64,000 bases of DNA from CAZBXD01 sp965216395. GTDB taxonomy: Bacteria > Pseudomonadota > Alphaproteobacteria > Micavibrionales > SZUA-601. The notes beneath the pieces were generated by a model that was given only the letters and a program-made list of their open reading frames with translations, had not been told where the DNA came from and made no database searches. Made by a program: the position numbers and the translations under genes. Shown piece after piece: positions 44,853-53,992 of the stretch; position 1 is the stretch's first letter, and every line of letters begins with the position of its first letter. The DNA is taken from assembly GCA_965216395.1 (NCBI GenBank), contig OZ244156.1, positions 1,240,001-1,304,000 on the forward strand. Direction: 5' to 3'.

Positions 44853-46181
44853 ATGTTGCCACAAGAAATAATTGCGTTAAAAAGAGATGGTTATGCTTTA
44901 TCAAAAGCGCAAATCCAAAATTTCATTAACATGATCACCTCTGAAAAAGTCTCTGATGCTCAAATCGCGGCTTTTTGTATGGCGTGTTTTATTAATAATT
45001 TAGACGATGATGAAACGGTTTCTTTGACACAATCCATGGCTCAAAGTGGTGTGACGATTAATTGGGATGCAATGAATTTAAACGGCCCCGTTTTGGACAA
45101 ACATTCCTCGGGTGGAGTTGGTGATAAAGTCAGCCTTATTGTGGCGCCGATTATTGCCGCCTGTGGCGGATATGTTGGTAAAATCTCTGGACGCGGTTTG
45201 GGACATACTGGGGGTACAATTGATAAATTAGAAAGTATCCCAGGGGTAAATTTTGATAATGATTTAGACAGTTTTAAACAAATTGTTAAAAAAGTGGGCT
45301 GTGCCATTACAGGACAGAAAGCGAATCTTGTCCCTGCGGATAAAAAGATTTATGCCATTCGTGACGTAACGGCCACAGTTGATCATATTGGTTTAATTAC
45401 CGCCTCTATCGTTTCAAAAAAACTCGCGATGAATCCTTACTCTTTCGTGGCCGATATCAAAGTTGGTTCTGGCGCGATGATGCACGATATGGCGCAGGCA
45501 AAACAGCTCGCTCGAAAGATTGTTCATATTGCCGAGGGCGCCGGTTTGAAAACGACGGCTCTGATTACAGGGATGAATCAAGTACTCAGCCATTCAGCTG
45601 GCAATGCGTTAGAAATCAAAGAAACCCTTTCTTATCTTCAAGGCGAAAAAACGTCTCTACGTCTTGATCTTTTAATCAAAGAAATTGCAACACATATGTT
45701 GGTCAGTGGTGCGCTTTTTGAGAGTAAAGACGAAGCCCTTATTGCTATTGAAAGAAGTCTTTCTTCTGGGCAAGCTTTAGAAAGATTTGCCCAAATGGTT
45801 AGCGCTTTAGGTGGTCCCATTGATTTTGTTGAAAAACACCAAAACTATTTACCAAAGGCCGCTTTTGTAAAAGACGTTATTACCGATAAAACAGGCATCA
45901 TTACAGAGATTGACGTTGAAAAAATTGGTATGACTATCGTTGAAATGGGCGGTGGGCGTCGCCTTCCATCAGATATCATCAACCCATCCGTTGGTATAGA
46001 AAACATGCTGGGTTTTGGTGCACAATTGGATCAAAATGTGACACCCATCTGTACCTTACATGCAGATAGCCAAGAAACATGGCAAATAGCAGCGCAAAAA
46101 ATTAAGTCGGCTCTAACAATTGACGAAATCATGAAAACGGTTGAACCTCGCTCAATCATTAAGGAAGTTATTACATTATGA
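44853..46181 (+). CDS. deoA: Thymidine phosphorylase
   Basis: A 442-residue pyrimidine nucleoside phosphorylase for salvage. Seen: the signature 'DKHSSGGVGDKVSLIVAPI', 'SGRGLGHTGGTIDKLESIPG', and 'KKLAMNPYSFVADIKVGSGA'. Length is normal. There is no deoC, deoB or deoD beside it; instead an EamA transporter follows with a 4-base overlap. It may supply thymine or deoxyribose-1-phosphate. A weak ribosome site (AAAGA) precedes the ATG. Confidence 0.94.
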   Translation: MLPQEIIALKRDGYALSKAQIQNFINMITSEKVSDAQIAAFCMACFINNLDDDETVSLTQSMAQSGVTINWDAMNLNGPVLDKHSSGGVGDKVSLIVAPIIAACGGYVGKISGRGLGHTGGTIDKLESIPGVNFDNDLDSFKQIVKKVGCAITGQKANLVPADKKIYAIRDVTATVDHIGLITASIVSKKLAMNPYSFVADIKVGSGAMMHDMAQAKQLARKIVHIAEGAGLKTTALITGMNQVLSHSAGNALEIKETLSYLQGEKTSLRLDLLIKEIATHMLVSGALFESKDEALIAIERSLSSGQALERFAQMVSALGGPIDFVEKHQNYLPKAAFVKDVITDKTGIITEIDVEKIGMTIVEMGGGRRLPSDIINPSVGIENMLGFGAQLDQNVTPICTLHADSQETWQIAAQKIKSALTIDEIMKTVEPRSIIKEVITL

Positions 46182-47086
46182 CAACACCAAAGGTTTCATT
46201 TCTACGATCCGAGATATTTAAAGGCGTTTTATATGCGCTGCTTGGTTATGCTTGCTTTGCGATGAGTGATACCAGTGCAAAATGGTTAACTAGCAACCAT
46301 TATTCAATATTCCAAGTGCTTTTTTTTAACGGTGTTTTTGGTTCATTAAGTATGCTGGTTTATAGATGCATATATAAAGGCGGGCGATCATTTTTTGGTA
46401 CACCAAAAATTAAATTACACCTTATGCGATCCGCTCTTTTAATTACAACGGGTTTATCCATTACCTATGCTTTACCAAGAATGCCGTTGGTTGATTTTTA
46501 TGGCATCCTCTTTTTAATGCCTATTTTCGTATGCGCAATGTCGGCATTAATCTTGAAAGAAGAAATCCGCTGGATCCGTTGGACAACAATATTCATTGCC
46601 TTTTGTGGGGTGATGATTATGGCACGACCCAGCGGCCATGTGGATCATATACTTCCTATTCTGGCCGCCTTCTGGGCCGCATTTTCCTACGCCTTTGGCA
46701 TGATCATGGTGAAAATTATTGGTCAAGAAAAAAATAAAGCACGGATGTCATTCTTGCCGCATTTATTTTTAATTCCTGTGGCTTTAATCGGTTTAATTTA
46801 TAATGGATTTATAATGCCCCCACCCCATCACTTGATATTATTTATTTTTGGTGGCTGTGCGGTTGGGTCTGGCCTACTTTTTGTTTCATTGGCTTATGAC
46901 ACAACAAAGGCCAGTGTCGTTGCCCCTTTTGAATATAGCTTAGCCATATGGGGCGCTTTACTGGGATATCTGTTTTTTGCCGATATTCCTACACAATCTG
47001 TTTTAATCGGTTGCACGATTGTTATTTCAGCAGGGTTATTTATTTTATACAGAGAACAATATGTTCTAAAACACGGACGTAAATAG
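46178..47086 (+). CDS. EamA/DMT superfamily transporter
   Basis: A 302-residue inner-membrane protein with ten membrane segments arranged as two EamA repeats (about 15-140 and 160-292). 'YALLGYACFAMSDTSAKWL' and 'VVAPFEYSLAIWGALLGYL' are typical of the group. It exports or imports a small metabolite that cannot be identified. Overlap with deoA suggests co-expression, so a nucleoside-related substrate is conceivable but not shown. Confidence 0.88.
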   Translation: MTTPKVSFLRSEIFKGVLYALLGYACFAMSDTSAKWLTSNHYSIFQVLFFNGVFGSLSMLVYRCIYKGGRSFFGTPKIKLHLMRSALLITTGLSITYALPRMPLVDFYGILFLMPIFVCAMSALILKEEIRWIRWTTIFIAFCGVMIMARPSGHVDHILPILAAFWAAFSYAFGMIMVKIIGQEKNKARMSFLPHLFLIPVALIGLIYNGFIMPPPHHLILFIFGGCAVGSGLLFVSLAYDTTKASVVAPFEYSLAIWGALLGYLFFADIPTQSVLIGCTIVISAGLFILYREQYVLKHGRK

Positions 47087-47095
47087 CTTTTTATA

Positions 47096-47866
47096 TTAAT
47101 TCTTCTGATCTGCCTCATTAACACCCATCGTTTCAAGCTCAGGACGGTAAGCACCTTCCACATTAATATGGGGCATATGCGCTTTGACCAATAATTCACC
47201 AATACCAATCATACGATTACAATGTTCACGATCCATTTGAACCCATATATTCATCTCACGGATCGGCAGCCATTCAATACATTTAGGGTCTTCTGAATAA
47301 ACCCCATAAATGACAATAATCGTATGAAAAAGAAAATCACGATGCGGTAAAAGAATAAATTCCACCTGCCCCGGTGCGGGGTTATGCAGTCGGTTATAAT
47401 CACTGACAATCTTGTGAACACGCGGGCGGTCAGGCATAAAGATTTTATATTTATGACCCTTGGCGAGATTTTCTTGAATCCCTTTAAATATTTGACTATC
47501 CGGTTGAATAGCATAGGTTAATTCTGGCGCAAAAGCCCATGTTTCCTCTGATGCTTTTTCAACCATTTGGACATAGCGTTGGTTGACAATCCATGTCAAA
47601 TTATTATTGATCATGACATTTTTTAAATCAGCAATCTTTTCATCCAGGTCATCAACCTGTTTCAATCTCATCATGTAATTGGTAATAATAACCATAAACG
47701 ACATAAGACAAAACATACCAATCAGACCAAATGTCAGATTCCAAATACCCACTTTACCACGCATAACGGGAATAATCGCGGCAATAAAAAGCGCAAAAAA
47801 TGTTGAAAAGAGCGTAACAAGCGGATGTTTAAAAACTGTAGTGACGTAAGATTTTTTTTCTGACAT
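47096..47866 (-). CDS. Membrane protein of unknown function
   Basis: A 256-residue protein I do not recognise. Two membrane helices (about 13-32 and 42-66) are followed by a short coiled coil (about 68-88) and a soluble cytosolic domain (about 95-256). The soluble part has 'ASEETWAFAPELTYAIQPD', 'YKIFMPDRPRVHKIVSDYN' and 'VIYGVYSEDPKCIEWLPIRE', an alternating strand-helix pattern. The 'KIFMPD' strand and following helix resemble the segment after the second HKD position in PLD-type or TIR-like sensing proteins, but no HKD motif exists. Single gene, convergent with the EamA gene. Confidence 0.7.
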   Translation of the reverse strand: MSEKKSYVTTVFKHPLVTLFSTFFALFIAAIIPVMRGKVGIWNLTFGLIGMFCLMSFMVIITNYMMRLKQVDDLDEKIADLKNVMINNNLTWIVNQRYVQMVEKASEETWAFAPELTYAIQPDSQIFKGIQENLAKGHKYKIFMPDRPRVHKIVSDYNRLHNPAPGQVEFILLPHRDFLFHTIIVIYGVYSEDPKCIEWLPIREMNIWVQMDREHCNRMIGIGELLVKAHMPHINVEGAYRPELETMGVNEADQKN

Positions 47867-47942
47867 TTTCGCGTAATCCGTTTTTTAAAGTTGATATTTA
47901 TGAAATTAGATTTCTAAAAATATATGAAATTTCTGTAAAAAT

Positions 47943-48872
47943 CTAGTAACCAAGCGTCCGATCCACAAGATTTTCAACAATCTTTCCCTGTTTAAAATTT
48001 TTAATTTGTTTTTTTATATAATTGGCAACATCTTCAAAGTCACTTAGCGAAGCGATATGCGGGGTCACATCTATTTTTGGATGAGACCAAAAGAGGTGAT
48101 TTTTTGGCAAAGGTTCTTCGCCAAAAACATCCAAACTCGCGTGGGATATTTTGCCCATTTTCAGAGCCTCTAAGAAATTATTTTCATTCAATTGTGCGCC
48201 CCGTCCACAATGGATAAGATAGGTATCATTTTTGACATGATTAAAAAAATCTTTGTTCAAAATACCCTGAGTTTGTTTCGTTAAAGGCAAGACATTAATA
48301 AGAATATCACAAGCTTGCACAAATGATTTTAATTGCTGGTCACCATAATAGGATTTTACTTTTGGAATATTTTTTTCAGAACGGCTCCAACCACAAACAG
48401 AAAAATTAAAACCGCGGAGTTTTTTGACAATTTCTTGACCAATAGCTCCTAAACCCATAACACCAATGGTTCTATCTTGCGGTTTAACCTGACGTAATTG
48501 TCGCCATTCACACTGTGTTTGCTGGTTTTTATATATGTGAAAATTTCTGTGATATTTAAGAACATTAAAAATTGCGTATTCGACCATACTCGTAATTAAT
48601 TGCTGACTAACATAGCGACAAATTGGAACATCGGGAAGATCTTCGGGGTTTTGCAAGACAGCATCCACGCCTGCACCAATTGTAAAAATCATTTTTAAGT
48701 CTTGTATACTAAGTAAACTTTTATGCGCAGGCTTATTAACAATGGCAAACTCAATATTTTCAAGGGTTTTAATATCTGGATAAAATAAAATATTTTCATC
48801 GGGCATATATTTCTTCAAATAATCATATATTTTGTCAGATCGATAAGATGTGTCTGAAAATAAAATAGCCAC
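47943..48872 (-). CDS. D-isomer-specific 2-hydroxyacid dehydrogenase
   Basis: A 309-residue NAD(P)-dependent reductase close to glyoxylate/hydroxypyruvate reductase A (GhrA). Seen: Rossmann 'GVMGLGAIGQEI', the 'VLPLTKQTQGILN' strand, catalytic Arg in 'IHCGRGAQLNE', Glu in 'DVFGEEPLP' and His in 'VTPHIASLSD'. All catalytic residues are intact. It lies 144 bases downstream of flgK on the same strand, where flgL would be expected in many flagellar operons. Confidence 0.9.
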   Translation of the reverse strand: MAILFSDTSYRSDKIYDYLKKYMPDENILFYPDIKTLENIEFAIVNKPAHKSLLSIQDLKMIFTIGAGVDAVLQNPEDLPDVPICRYVSQQLITSMVEYAIFNVLKYHRNFHIYKNQQTQCEWRQLRQVKPQDRTIGVMGLGAIGQEIVKKLRGFNFSVCGWSRSEKNIPKVKSYYGDQQLKSFVQACDILINVLPLTKQTQGILNKDFFNHVKNDTYLIHCGRGAQLNENNFLEALKMGKISHASLDVFGEEPLPKNHLFWSHPKIDVTPHIASLSDFEDVANYIKKQIKNFKQGKIVENLVDRTLGY

Positions 48873-48946
48873 GCGAAATTCCTTAATTTTTATTAATCAT
48901 TTGATTGCAGAAAATATTAACAAGATTGAGATCAAAAATACAACAT

Positions 48947-48968
48947 ATTGTTATATGCCAATAACAAT
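48947..48968. repeat. Inverted repeat between flgK and the dehydrogenase gene
   Basis: ATTGTTAT and ATAACAAT form perfect 8-bp arms around a 6-base spacer, about 75 bases upstream of the dehydrogenase ATG. It has no poly-T tail, so an operator is as likely as a terminator. Its half-site resembles the ATTGTTTA half of the palindrome at 59893-59912. Confidence 0.35.
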
Positions 48969-49016
48969 GTACAATATGACCGGAAACGCGTTAAGATAAT
49001 TGCATACATCGCGATG

Positions 49017-51290
49017 TTATACATTCGAAAGTAGGTCTTGAAACATTTCATCTAATGTTACGATCATCTGACTGGCCGCGCCATATGATTGCCGATATTG
49101 AATCAAACGTCCTAATTCTTCATCCATATCAACAGCGCTTGAATCCAGTAAACGTTTTTGAATATCGTTCTTATAAGAAGATTCAACTGAAATTTCTGCG
49201 CGCGCAGTACTTGCGGCACCTGTTTGACGCAAAATAAAAGCCTGTGCAAAATTCATGAGTGAAATATTCGTTCCATTCGTGTTCAAATTAATATCAGCAA
49301 AAAATCCTAAATTCTCAGTACGGAAATTTGTTGTACCCGCAACCCCACCTGTGGTTGTGGTCGTGGTTGTTGCCACAGCCGTTAAAGAATTTGCATGATT
49401 AAGTAATTCAGCGGCTGTTAACGCGCCGTTATATAAAGCCACATCACTAATCCGTCCTTGGAAATTATATCCCGTTGCAGAACCATCAGGGCCATCATGG
49501 AACCAAACACCGCCATTAATGCCACCAATACCAATATCGCCACTATGGGGATCCAAACTTGTTGGTGTCGCCCCTGAACCAAAAGCTACTCCATCTAAAT
49601 ACCCAGTAAATGTTCCAGACCCCGTCGTATCTAAAACCAAAGACGCATGATAAGTTTGTCCCGCAACTATCGGCGTATTAATATTGAACGGCCCCCACTC
49701 ACCACTATCATTCGAAGCAACATATAAATTACCGTTATCAATATACATCGCAATACTGTTAACGGTGGCGCCTTCTTCATATAAAATTTGCCGTCCCGCC
49801 ACAGTATCCGCATTAAAAACAAGCTCAATTGTTCTTTGTGGTACGGTATTGAGATTAATGGCCGCATTGTCTGGGATTGATATCAAACCATTTATACCAT
49901 CAAATTGGGCTGAATTATTGCCTCCATTTGGGTAAAGGGTTGCATTATTGAGCGTGGTGCCGGTTCCATAGGTTCCGTTCACGGACGCACCTAAACTCCC
50001 CATATTAACCGCCGTAGTTCCCGATGTTTCATCAAGACGCCAATAAGCAATCGGATTATTGGCCAAAATCTGGTTAGAAAGCGGTGTTGCCGCTGGCGTC
50101 ACCGTTGTTACCGTATTCACCGCCGTGGCAATCGGATCTGTGCCAAACACATCATCAATCACACGATTAATAACCTCATTTGAACCGGAATCTAAATTAC
50201 CATTTGCGGGATCCGTCCCTCTTTGAATAAAGGTTGGGTCTGTAACAATACGGCTATTCACCTCAATCGAGGCAGCAAAACCGTAATATTGTGTTGGATC
50301 ATCGGGGGGCACAACACCATCTCTATTGGTAAATAGACGCAATCCATAAGTATCGAAACGCTGGGCTGTTTTATGGGCTAATTCATCGGCAAAAGCTTGG
50401 TAGGTTAAAAGATCTTGATCACGCAGTTCAAAAAGAGCGCCTAATTCACCGCCAACATTGAACGAAGCCAAATCAAGTGTCGAAAGACTACTGGCGCTGC
50501 CTTGGGTCAAAACAACACCATTAAGGTTTTGCGGATAGCTGGATGCATGTGTAATTGTTGATGGCTGGAAAGAAACCTGCTGGGCTGTTTGATCCACCAT
50601 AACATGTCCCTTATTTGTTTGCACAACAAGGAACCCTTTGCCATCTTCGAAATAGGTGACTTCCATATATTTTGACAATTCTTTAACGGCTAAATCTCTT
50701 TGATCTTCTAATTCCGCCGTGTCTTCGCCGGTTAGTTTTTTAGGTGAAATACGACGATTAAGCATCTCAATGGTTTTTAAAGCGCTATTAATTTCATCCG
50801 TAATAGCTTTAATTTCATTTTCAGCTTTTTGACGCGCTTTCAAAATCATATCGGAATAATTATTGAATGTTTCTGCATAGCGCGCTGCAATATTCACAAT
50901 ATCGCGCTGAATAATAGATGAATTAGATTGTGATGTTAAATCCGAAAAAGCACTTTTTAATTGAGAAAGCTGCCCATGCAAATTGCTTTCTAATTCTGGG
51001 TTACCATGAAAACTAGCAATTGGCTCCAAATAACTGGAGCGGGTGTTAAGATAACTTTCAATACTGTTTTGTAAACGAAAATCCCGCAAAAGTTTTTGAT
51101 CCACATAGCGTGTTACACGTTCAACACGAACACCAACACCACTAAAATCAACCGCCACGGATGATTGTTCTGCTGTTTTACGGGTATAACCATCGGTATC
51201 GACATTGGCGATATTATTGGAAATAACATCAATGTTTGTTTGACTGCTGGCTAAGCCGCTAATGGCCGATGATAAAGCATTTATTGACAT
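49017..51290 (-). CDS. flgK: Flagellar hook-associated protein FlgK with inserted LamG domain
   Basis: A 757-residue hook-filament junction protein. The N-terminal 'SALSGLASSQTNIDVISNNI'-like D0 segment (seen as 'SAISGLASSQTNIDVISNNI'), 'QSSVAVDFSGVGVRVERVTR', and the C-terminal 'LGRLIQYRQSYGAASQMIVT' are standard FlgK. Between about residues 404 and 637 is a LamG/concanavalin-type beta-sandwich, flanked by Thr-rich linkers, that enlarges the surface-exposed variable region. Without it the length is near that of ordinary FlgK. No flgL or other flagellar gene adjoins. Confidence 0.92.
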   Translation of the reverse strand: MSINALSSAISGLASSQTNIDVISNNIANVDTDGYTRKTAEQSSVAVDFSGVGVRVERVTRYVDQKLLRDFRLQNSIESYLNTRSSYLEPIASFHGNPELESNLHGQLSQLKSAFSDLTSQSNSSIIQRDIVNIAARYAETFNNYSDMILKARQKAENEIKAITDEINSALKTIEMLNRRISPKKLTGEDTAELEDQRDLAVKELSKYMEVTYFEDGKGFLVVQTNKGHVMVDQTAQQVSFQPSTITHASSYPQNLNGVVLTQGSASSLSTLDLASFNVGGELGALFELRDQDLLTYQAFADELAHKTAQRFDTYGLRLFTNRDGVVPPDDPTQYYGFAASIEVNSRIVTDPTFIQRGTDPANGNLDSGSNEVINRVIDDVFGTDPIATAVNTVTTVTPAATPLSNQILANNPIAYWRLDETSGTTAVNMGSLGASVNGTYGTGTTLNNATLYPNGGNNSAQFDGINGLISIPDNAAINLNTVPQRTIELVFNADTVAGRQILYEEGATVNSIAMYIDNGNLYVASNDSGEWGPFNINTPIVAGQTYHASLVLDTTGSGTFTGYLDGVAFGSGATPTSLDPHSGDIGIGGINGGVWFHDGPDGSATGYNFQGRISDVALYNGALTAAELLNHANSLTAVATTTTTTTGGVAGTTNFRTENLGFFADINLNTNGTNISLMNFAQAFILRQTGAASTARAEISVESSYKNDIQKRLLDSSAVDMDEELGRLIQYRQSYGAASQMIVTLDEMFQDLLSNV
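49380..50081 (-). other. LamG/concanavalin-like domain inserted in FlgK
   Basis: Codons for residues 404-637 of FlgK. Hallmarks: 'NPIAYWRLDETSGTTAVNMG', 'NNSAQFDGINGLISIPDN', 'GQTYHASLVLDTTGSGTFTG', 'YLDGVAFGSG' and 'GRISDVALYNGALTAAELLN'. These belong to Laminin_G_3/ConA-like glucanase-fold domains that often bind carbohydrate. Bounded by 'TVTTVTPAATP' and a Thr7 tract. Confidence 0.85.
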
Positions 51291-51393
51291 AGAAAAATAG
51301 CATCATTTTAGGTTATTCTTTTATTAAAGATGGATATTCTTCCACATATTAAAATATGCAATTGACATGCCAAAATGGTGCGATTTCTACTTT

Positions 51394-52212
51394 TTAATAA
51401 AGATAAACAAGACCAAGCAAGATTAAAATCACAGAATAAACGACTTTAAAGACCTTCGGCGAGGCTTTTGTTCCCATCTTAGCGCCAAAATAATTGGCAA
51501 TAAAATAGGTGAAAAAGAGTGTAAAAACAATGCCCCAGTCAATATTAACTTCATGATTATATTTCACATAGGCACCATAACTAACGGGAGGAACAAGTAT
51601 GGCTAAACTTAAAGCGCGCGCATAATCTTTTCTAACATTAAAAATATAAAGCAAGATGGGCACCATTAAGACACCCGCACCAATACCTAATAAACCGCCA
51701 AAAAATCCTGTGAATCCACCCAATAAACCAGCCCAATAAACACTTAAATTATCTTTTGGTGTTTTATTTTTATCCTCCGAGGTTTGCAAATAGGGTGTCA
51801 ATGTTGCTACTTGTATTCCAGCAATAAGAAAAAGCAAAATACCAAAATAAATCTTTATATTTTGCTCACCAACCGTAAAGGCCATCAAAGCGCCAAAATA
51901 AGACATGATACAATAACCGATAACGCCAATAATAATATTGACCCACATATTTTTAACTTCGTTATATAAAGATAAAACCCCCAACAAACTCATTGGACCT
52001 AACATCATGGTCAGCACATGTCCTTGGGCTTCTAATTGTGTCATACCAAAATAGAGCACCATACACGAAACCAAAAAGGGACCACCACCGATCCCAACAA
52101 AACCACCGATAAAACCAACGCTCAAACCAAGCCCAGCAAAATATCCAAGACTTAAACCAAGGGCAACATACGCGTATAAATCAATCATAATATATCCATA
52201 TTTGATATTCAA
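51394..52212 (-). CDS. Sulfite exporter TauE/SafE family permease
   Basis: A 272-residue TSUP-family inner-membrane protein with about eight helices. Seen: the first-repeat 'GFIGGFVGIGGGPFLVSCMV' and second-repeat 'GGFTGFFGGLLGIGAGVLMV' motifs. The ATG at 52188 (MIDLYAYV) is an alternative start, giving a more typical N-terminus. Substrates of the family are organosulfur or sulfur oxyanions. A single gene, divergent from yegD and reading toward flgK. Confidence 0.9.
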   Translation of the reverse strand: MNIKYGYIMIDLYAYVALGLSLGYFAGLGLSVGFIGGFVGIGGGPFLVSCMVLYFGMTQLEAQGHVLTMMLGPMSLLGVLSLYNEVKNMWVNIIIGVIGYCIMSYFGALMAFTVGEQNIKIYFGILLFLIAGIQVATLTPYLQTSEDKNKTPKDNLSVYWAGLLGGFTGFFGGLLGIGAGVLMVPILLYIFNVRKDYARALSLAILVPPVSYGAYVKYNHEVNIDWGIVFTLFFTYFIANYFGAKMGTKASPKVFKVVYSVILILLGLVYLY

Positions 52213-52330
52213 AAAATCAGTTAAAGGTTAAGGGAGACGAACGACAAACACAATTAAAAAATTTATATCGCTATTGAATTGCTTTAGCATCTCGTCTTAT
52301 TATGCTTCCTTTGCTTTCAGGAATGATAAA

Positions 52331-53587
52331 ATGAATAAAACATGTTACGGCATCGATTTTGGAACATCTAATACGAGTTTATCTTATAATATATCTCATA
52401 TCGTTAACATAGCCCAACTTGAAGAAGAAAAAACAACCATACCCAGTGCCATGTTCTTTAATATGCCTGATAATCGGCCCCTTTATGGTCAACAGGCCAT
52501 TAATCAATTTCTTGACAATGAAGAAGGCCGTTTTATGCGATCTCTCAAACGCGTATTAGGGACTTCATTGATGCAACAAGGAACTGTTGTAAACGGTCAA
52601 AAAATGACATTTCAAAACATCATTGCAGGTTTCTTGAAGTATATAAAGAACAAAGCAGACACTCAATTAAATAAAAATGTAGAAACTGTTGTGATGGGCC
52701 GACCTGTTTTTTTTATAAATGATGACCAAAAAGCCAATCAGCGAGCCGAAAATGAACTGAGAATAATCGCTGAGTCAATTGGTTTTAAAAATATAGCATT
52801 TCAATATGAACCCATTGCTGCTGCTTTTACACATGAAACAAAAATCAATCAAGAACATTTATGTCTTGTTATTGATATCGGTGGTGGTACCTCTGACTTT
52901 ACTGTGATTAAACTTTCACCCGACCGTCATAAAAAACTAGATCGAGATCATGATATATTGGCCAATACAGGTACCCGCATTGGCGGGAATGATTTCGATA
53001 AATCACTGAGTATAAATTTTTTTATGCCCTTTCTTGGCTATCAAACACTCTATGGCCAGAAAAATCTTATAACACCGTCTCTACCTTATCATAATTTATC
53101 ACAGTGGAGTCACGTCAACGCTGTTTACACACCAAAAACATTGCAAATGATCAAAACTATCGCACGTCAATCGCATGAACCAAAGAAATTGAACCGTTTT
53201 TTAAAAGTTTTAGAATACGAGCTTGGTCATACAATACTCGCAGAGGTCGAAAAAACAAAAATCAACCTTACTCAAAATAAATCTTATAAAACATCTCTTA
53301 ATTTTATTGAAGATGATCTTAGTTTTGTATTATCCAAAAAAGATTTAGAAGATGCTATTGAACATAACATTCAAGAAATCATCAAATGCGCACAGAAATG
53401 TGTTCAGCAGGCGATGATCAAAGACGAAAATATCAGTATGGTCATTCTAACAGGTGGATCAACGGAGCTTCCTATCTTTAAATCAGTAGTACAAAGCATC
53501 TGGTCTCGAGCCGTAATTTACGACAGTGATAAGTTTTCTAGCGTTGCGCGTGGTCTCAGTTATGATGGTATAAGGCGATTTTCTTAG
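52331..53587 (+). CDS. yegD: Hsp70-like protein YegD
   Basis: An actin/Hsp70-fold ATPase of about 418 residues without the Hsp70 substrate domain. Seen: phosphate 1 'YGIDFGTSNTSLSY', phosphate 2 'LVIDIGGGTSDFTVI', and the adenosine motif 'MVILTGGSTELPIF'. The frame is open to an ATG at 52274, but ATG 52331 (MNKTCYGIDF) has an AGGA site and begins at the conserved region, so it is chosen. Function of YegD is poorly known; no DnaJ or GrpE partner is here. Confidence 0.9.
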   Translation: MNKTCYGIDFGTSNTSLSYNISHIVNIAQLEEEKTTIPSAMFFNMPDNRPLYGQQAINQFLDNEEGRFMRSLKRVLGTSLMQQGTVVNGQKMTFQNIIAGFLKYIKNKADTQLNKNVETVVMGRPVFFINDDQKANQRAENELRIIAESIGFKNIAFQYEPIAAAFTHETKINQEHLCLVIDIGGGTSDFTVIKLSPDRHKKLDRDHDILANTGTRIGGNDFDKSLSINFFMPFLGYQTLYGQKNLITPSLPYHNLSQWSHVNAVYTPKTLQMIKTIARQSHEPKKLNRFLKVLEYELGHTILAEVEKTKINLTQNKSYKTSLNFIEDDLSFVLSKKDLEDAIEHNIQEIIKCAQKCVQQAMIKDENISMVILTGGSTELPIFKSVVQSIWSRAVIYDSDKFSSVARGLSYDGIRRFS

Positions 53588-53692
53588 AAGAATTAGTGTC
53601 ATATAAAACCCTTTTAAAGATTATTGTTGACAGCTATACAGGATATCAAGAGAATTGAGCCTATAACTCTAAAGAAAAGGTTTTTTAAGCGC

Positions 53693-53992
53693 ATGGCACG
53701 TAATCATAAAGATACATTAGGACCACTCTGGCAAAAAGTGAATGAAATGGATGTTGAGGTTTTAAAAATCCTTGCCCGCCGCGACGCCGTACGGCGCAAA
53801 TTAGCCGCTTTTAAAATGCAAAATGACATTCCTGTTGAAATTGAAGGTAGACGAGATGAGATACTCTCAGCGATTTTTTCAACAGCGGAAGAATTAGAAC
53901 TAGATCGTGACTTTATTAAAAAGGTTTATGAAATCATTATTGAACATTCTTTAAATTATGAACATCGCATCCGTAATGAAGAGATTGTATAA
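53693..53992 (+). CDS. Chorismate mutase, AroQ class
   Basis: A 99-residue all-helical protein of the short AroQ type that rearranges chorismate to prephenate. 'LWQKVNEMDVEVLKILARRD', 'VRRKLAAFKMQNDI' and 'EGRRDEILSAIF' show the three-helix pattern with Arg and Lys catalytic positions. A longer frame from TTG 53624 adds residues not in the family; ATG 53693 has an AAAGG site upstream. It overlaps mscS by 1 base. Catalytic competence was not verified. Confidence 0.72.
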   Translation: MARNHKDTLGPLWQKVNEMDVEVLKILARRDAVRRKLAAFKMQNDIPVEIEGRRDEILSAIFSTAEELELDRDFIKKVYEIIIEHSLNYEHRIRNEEIV

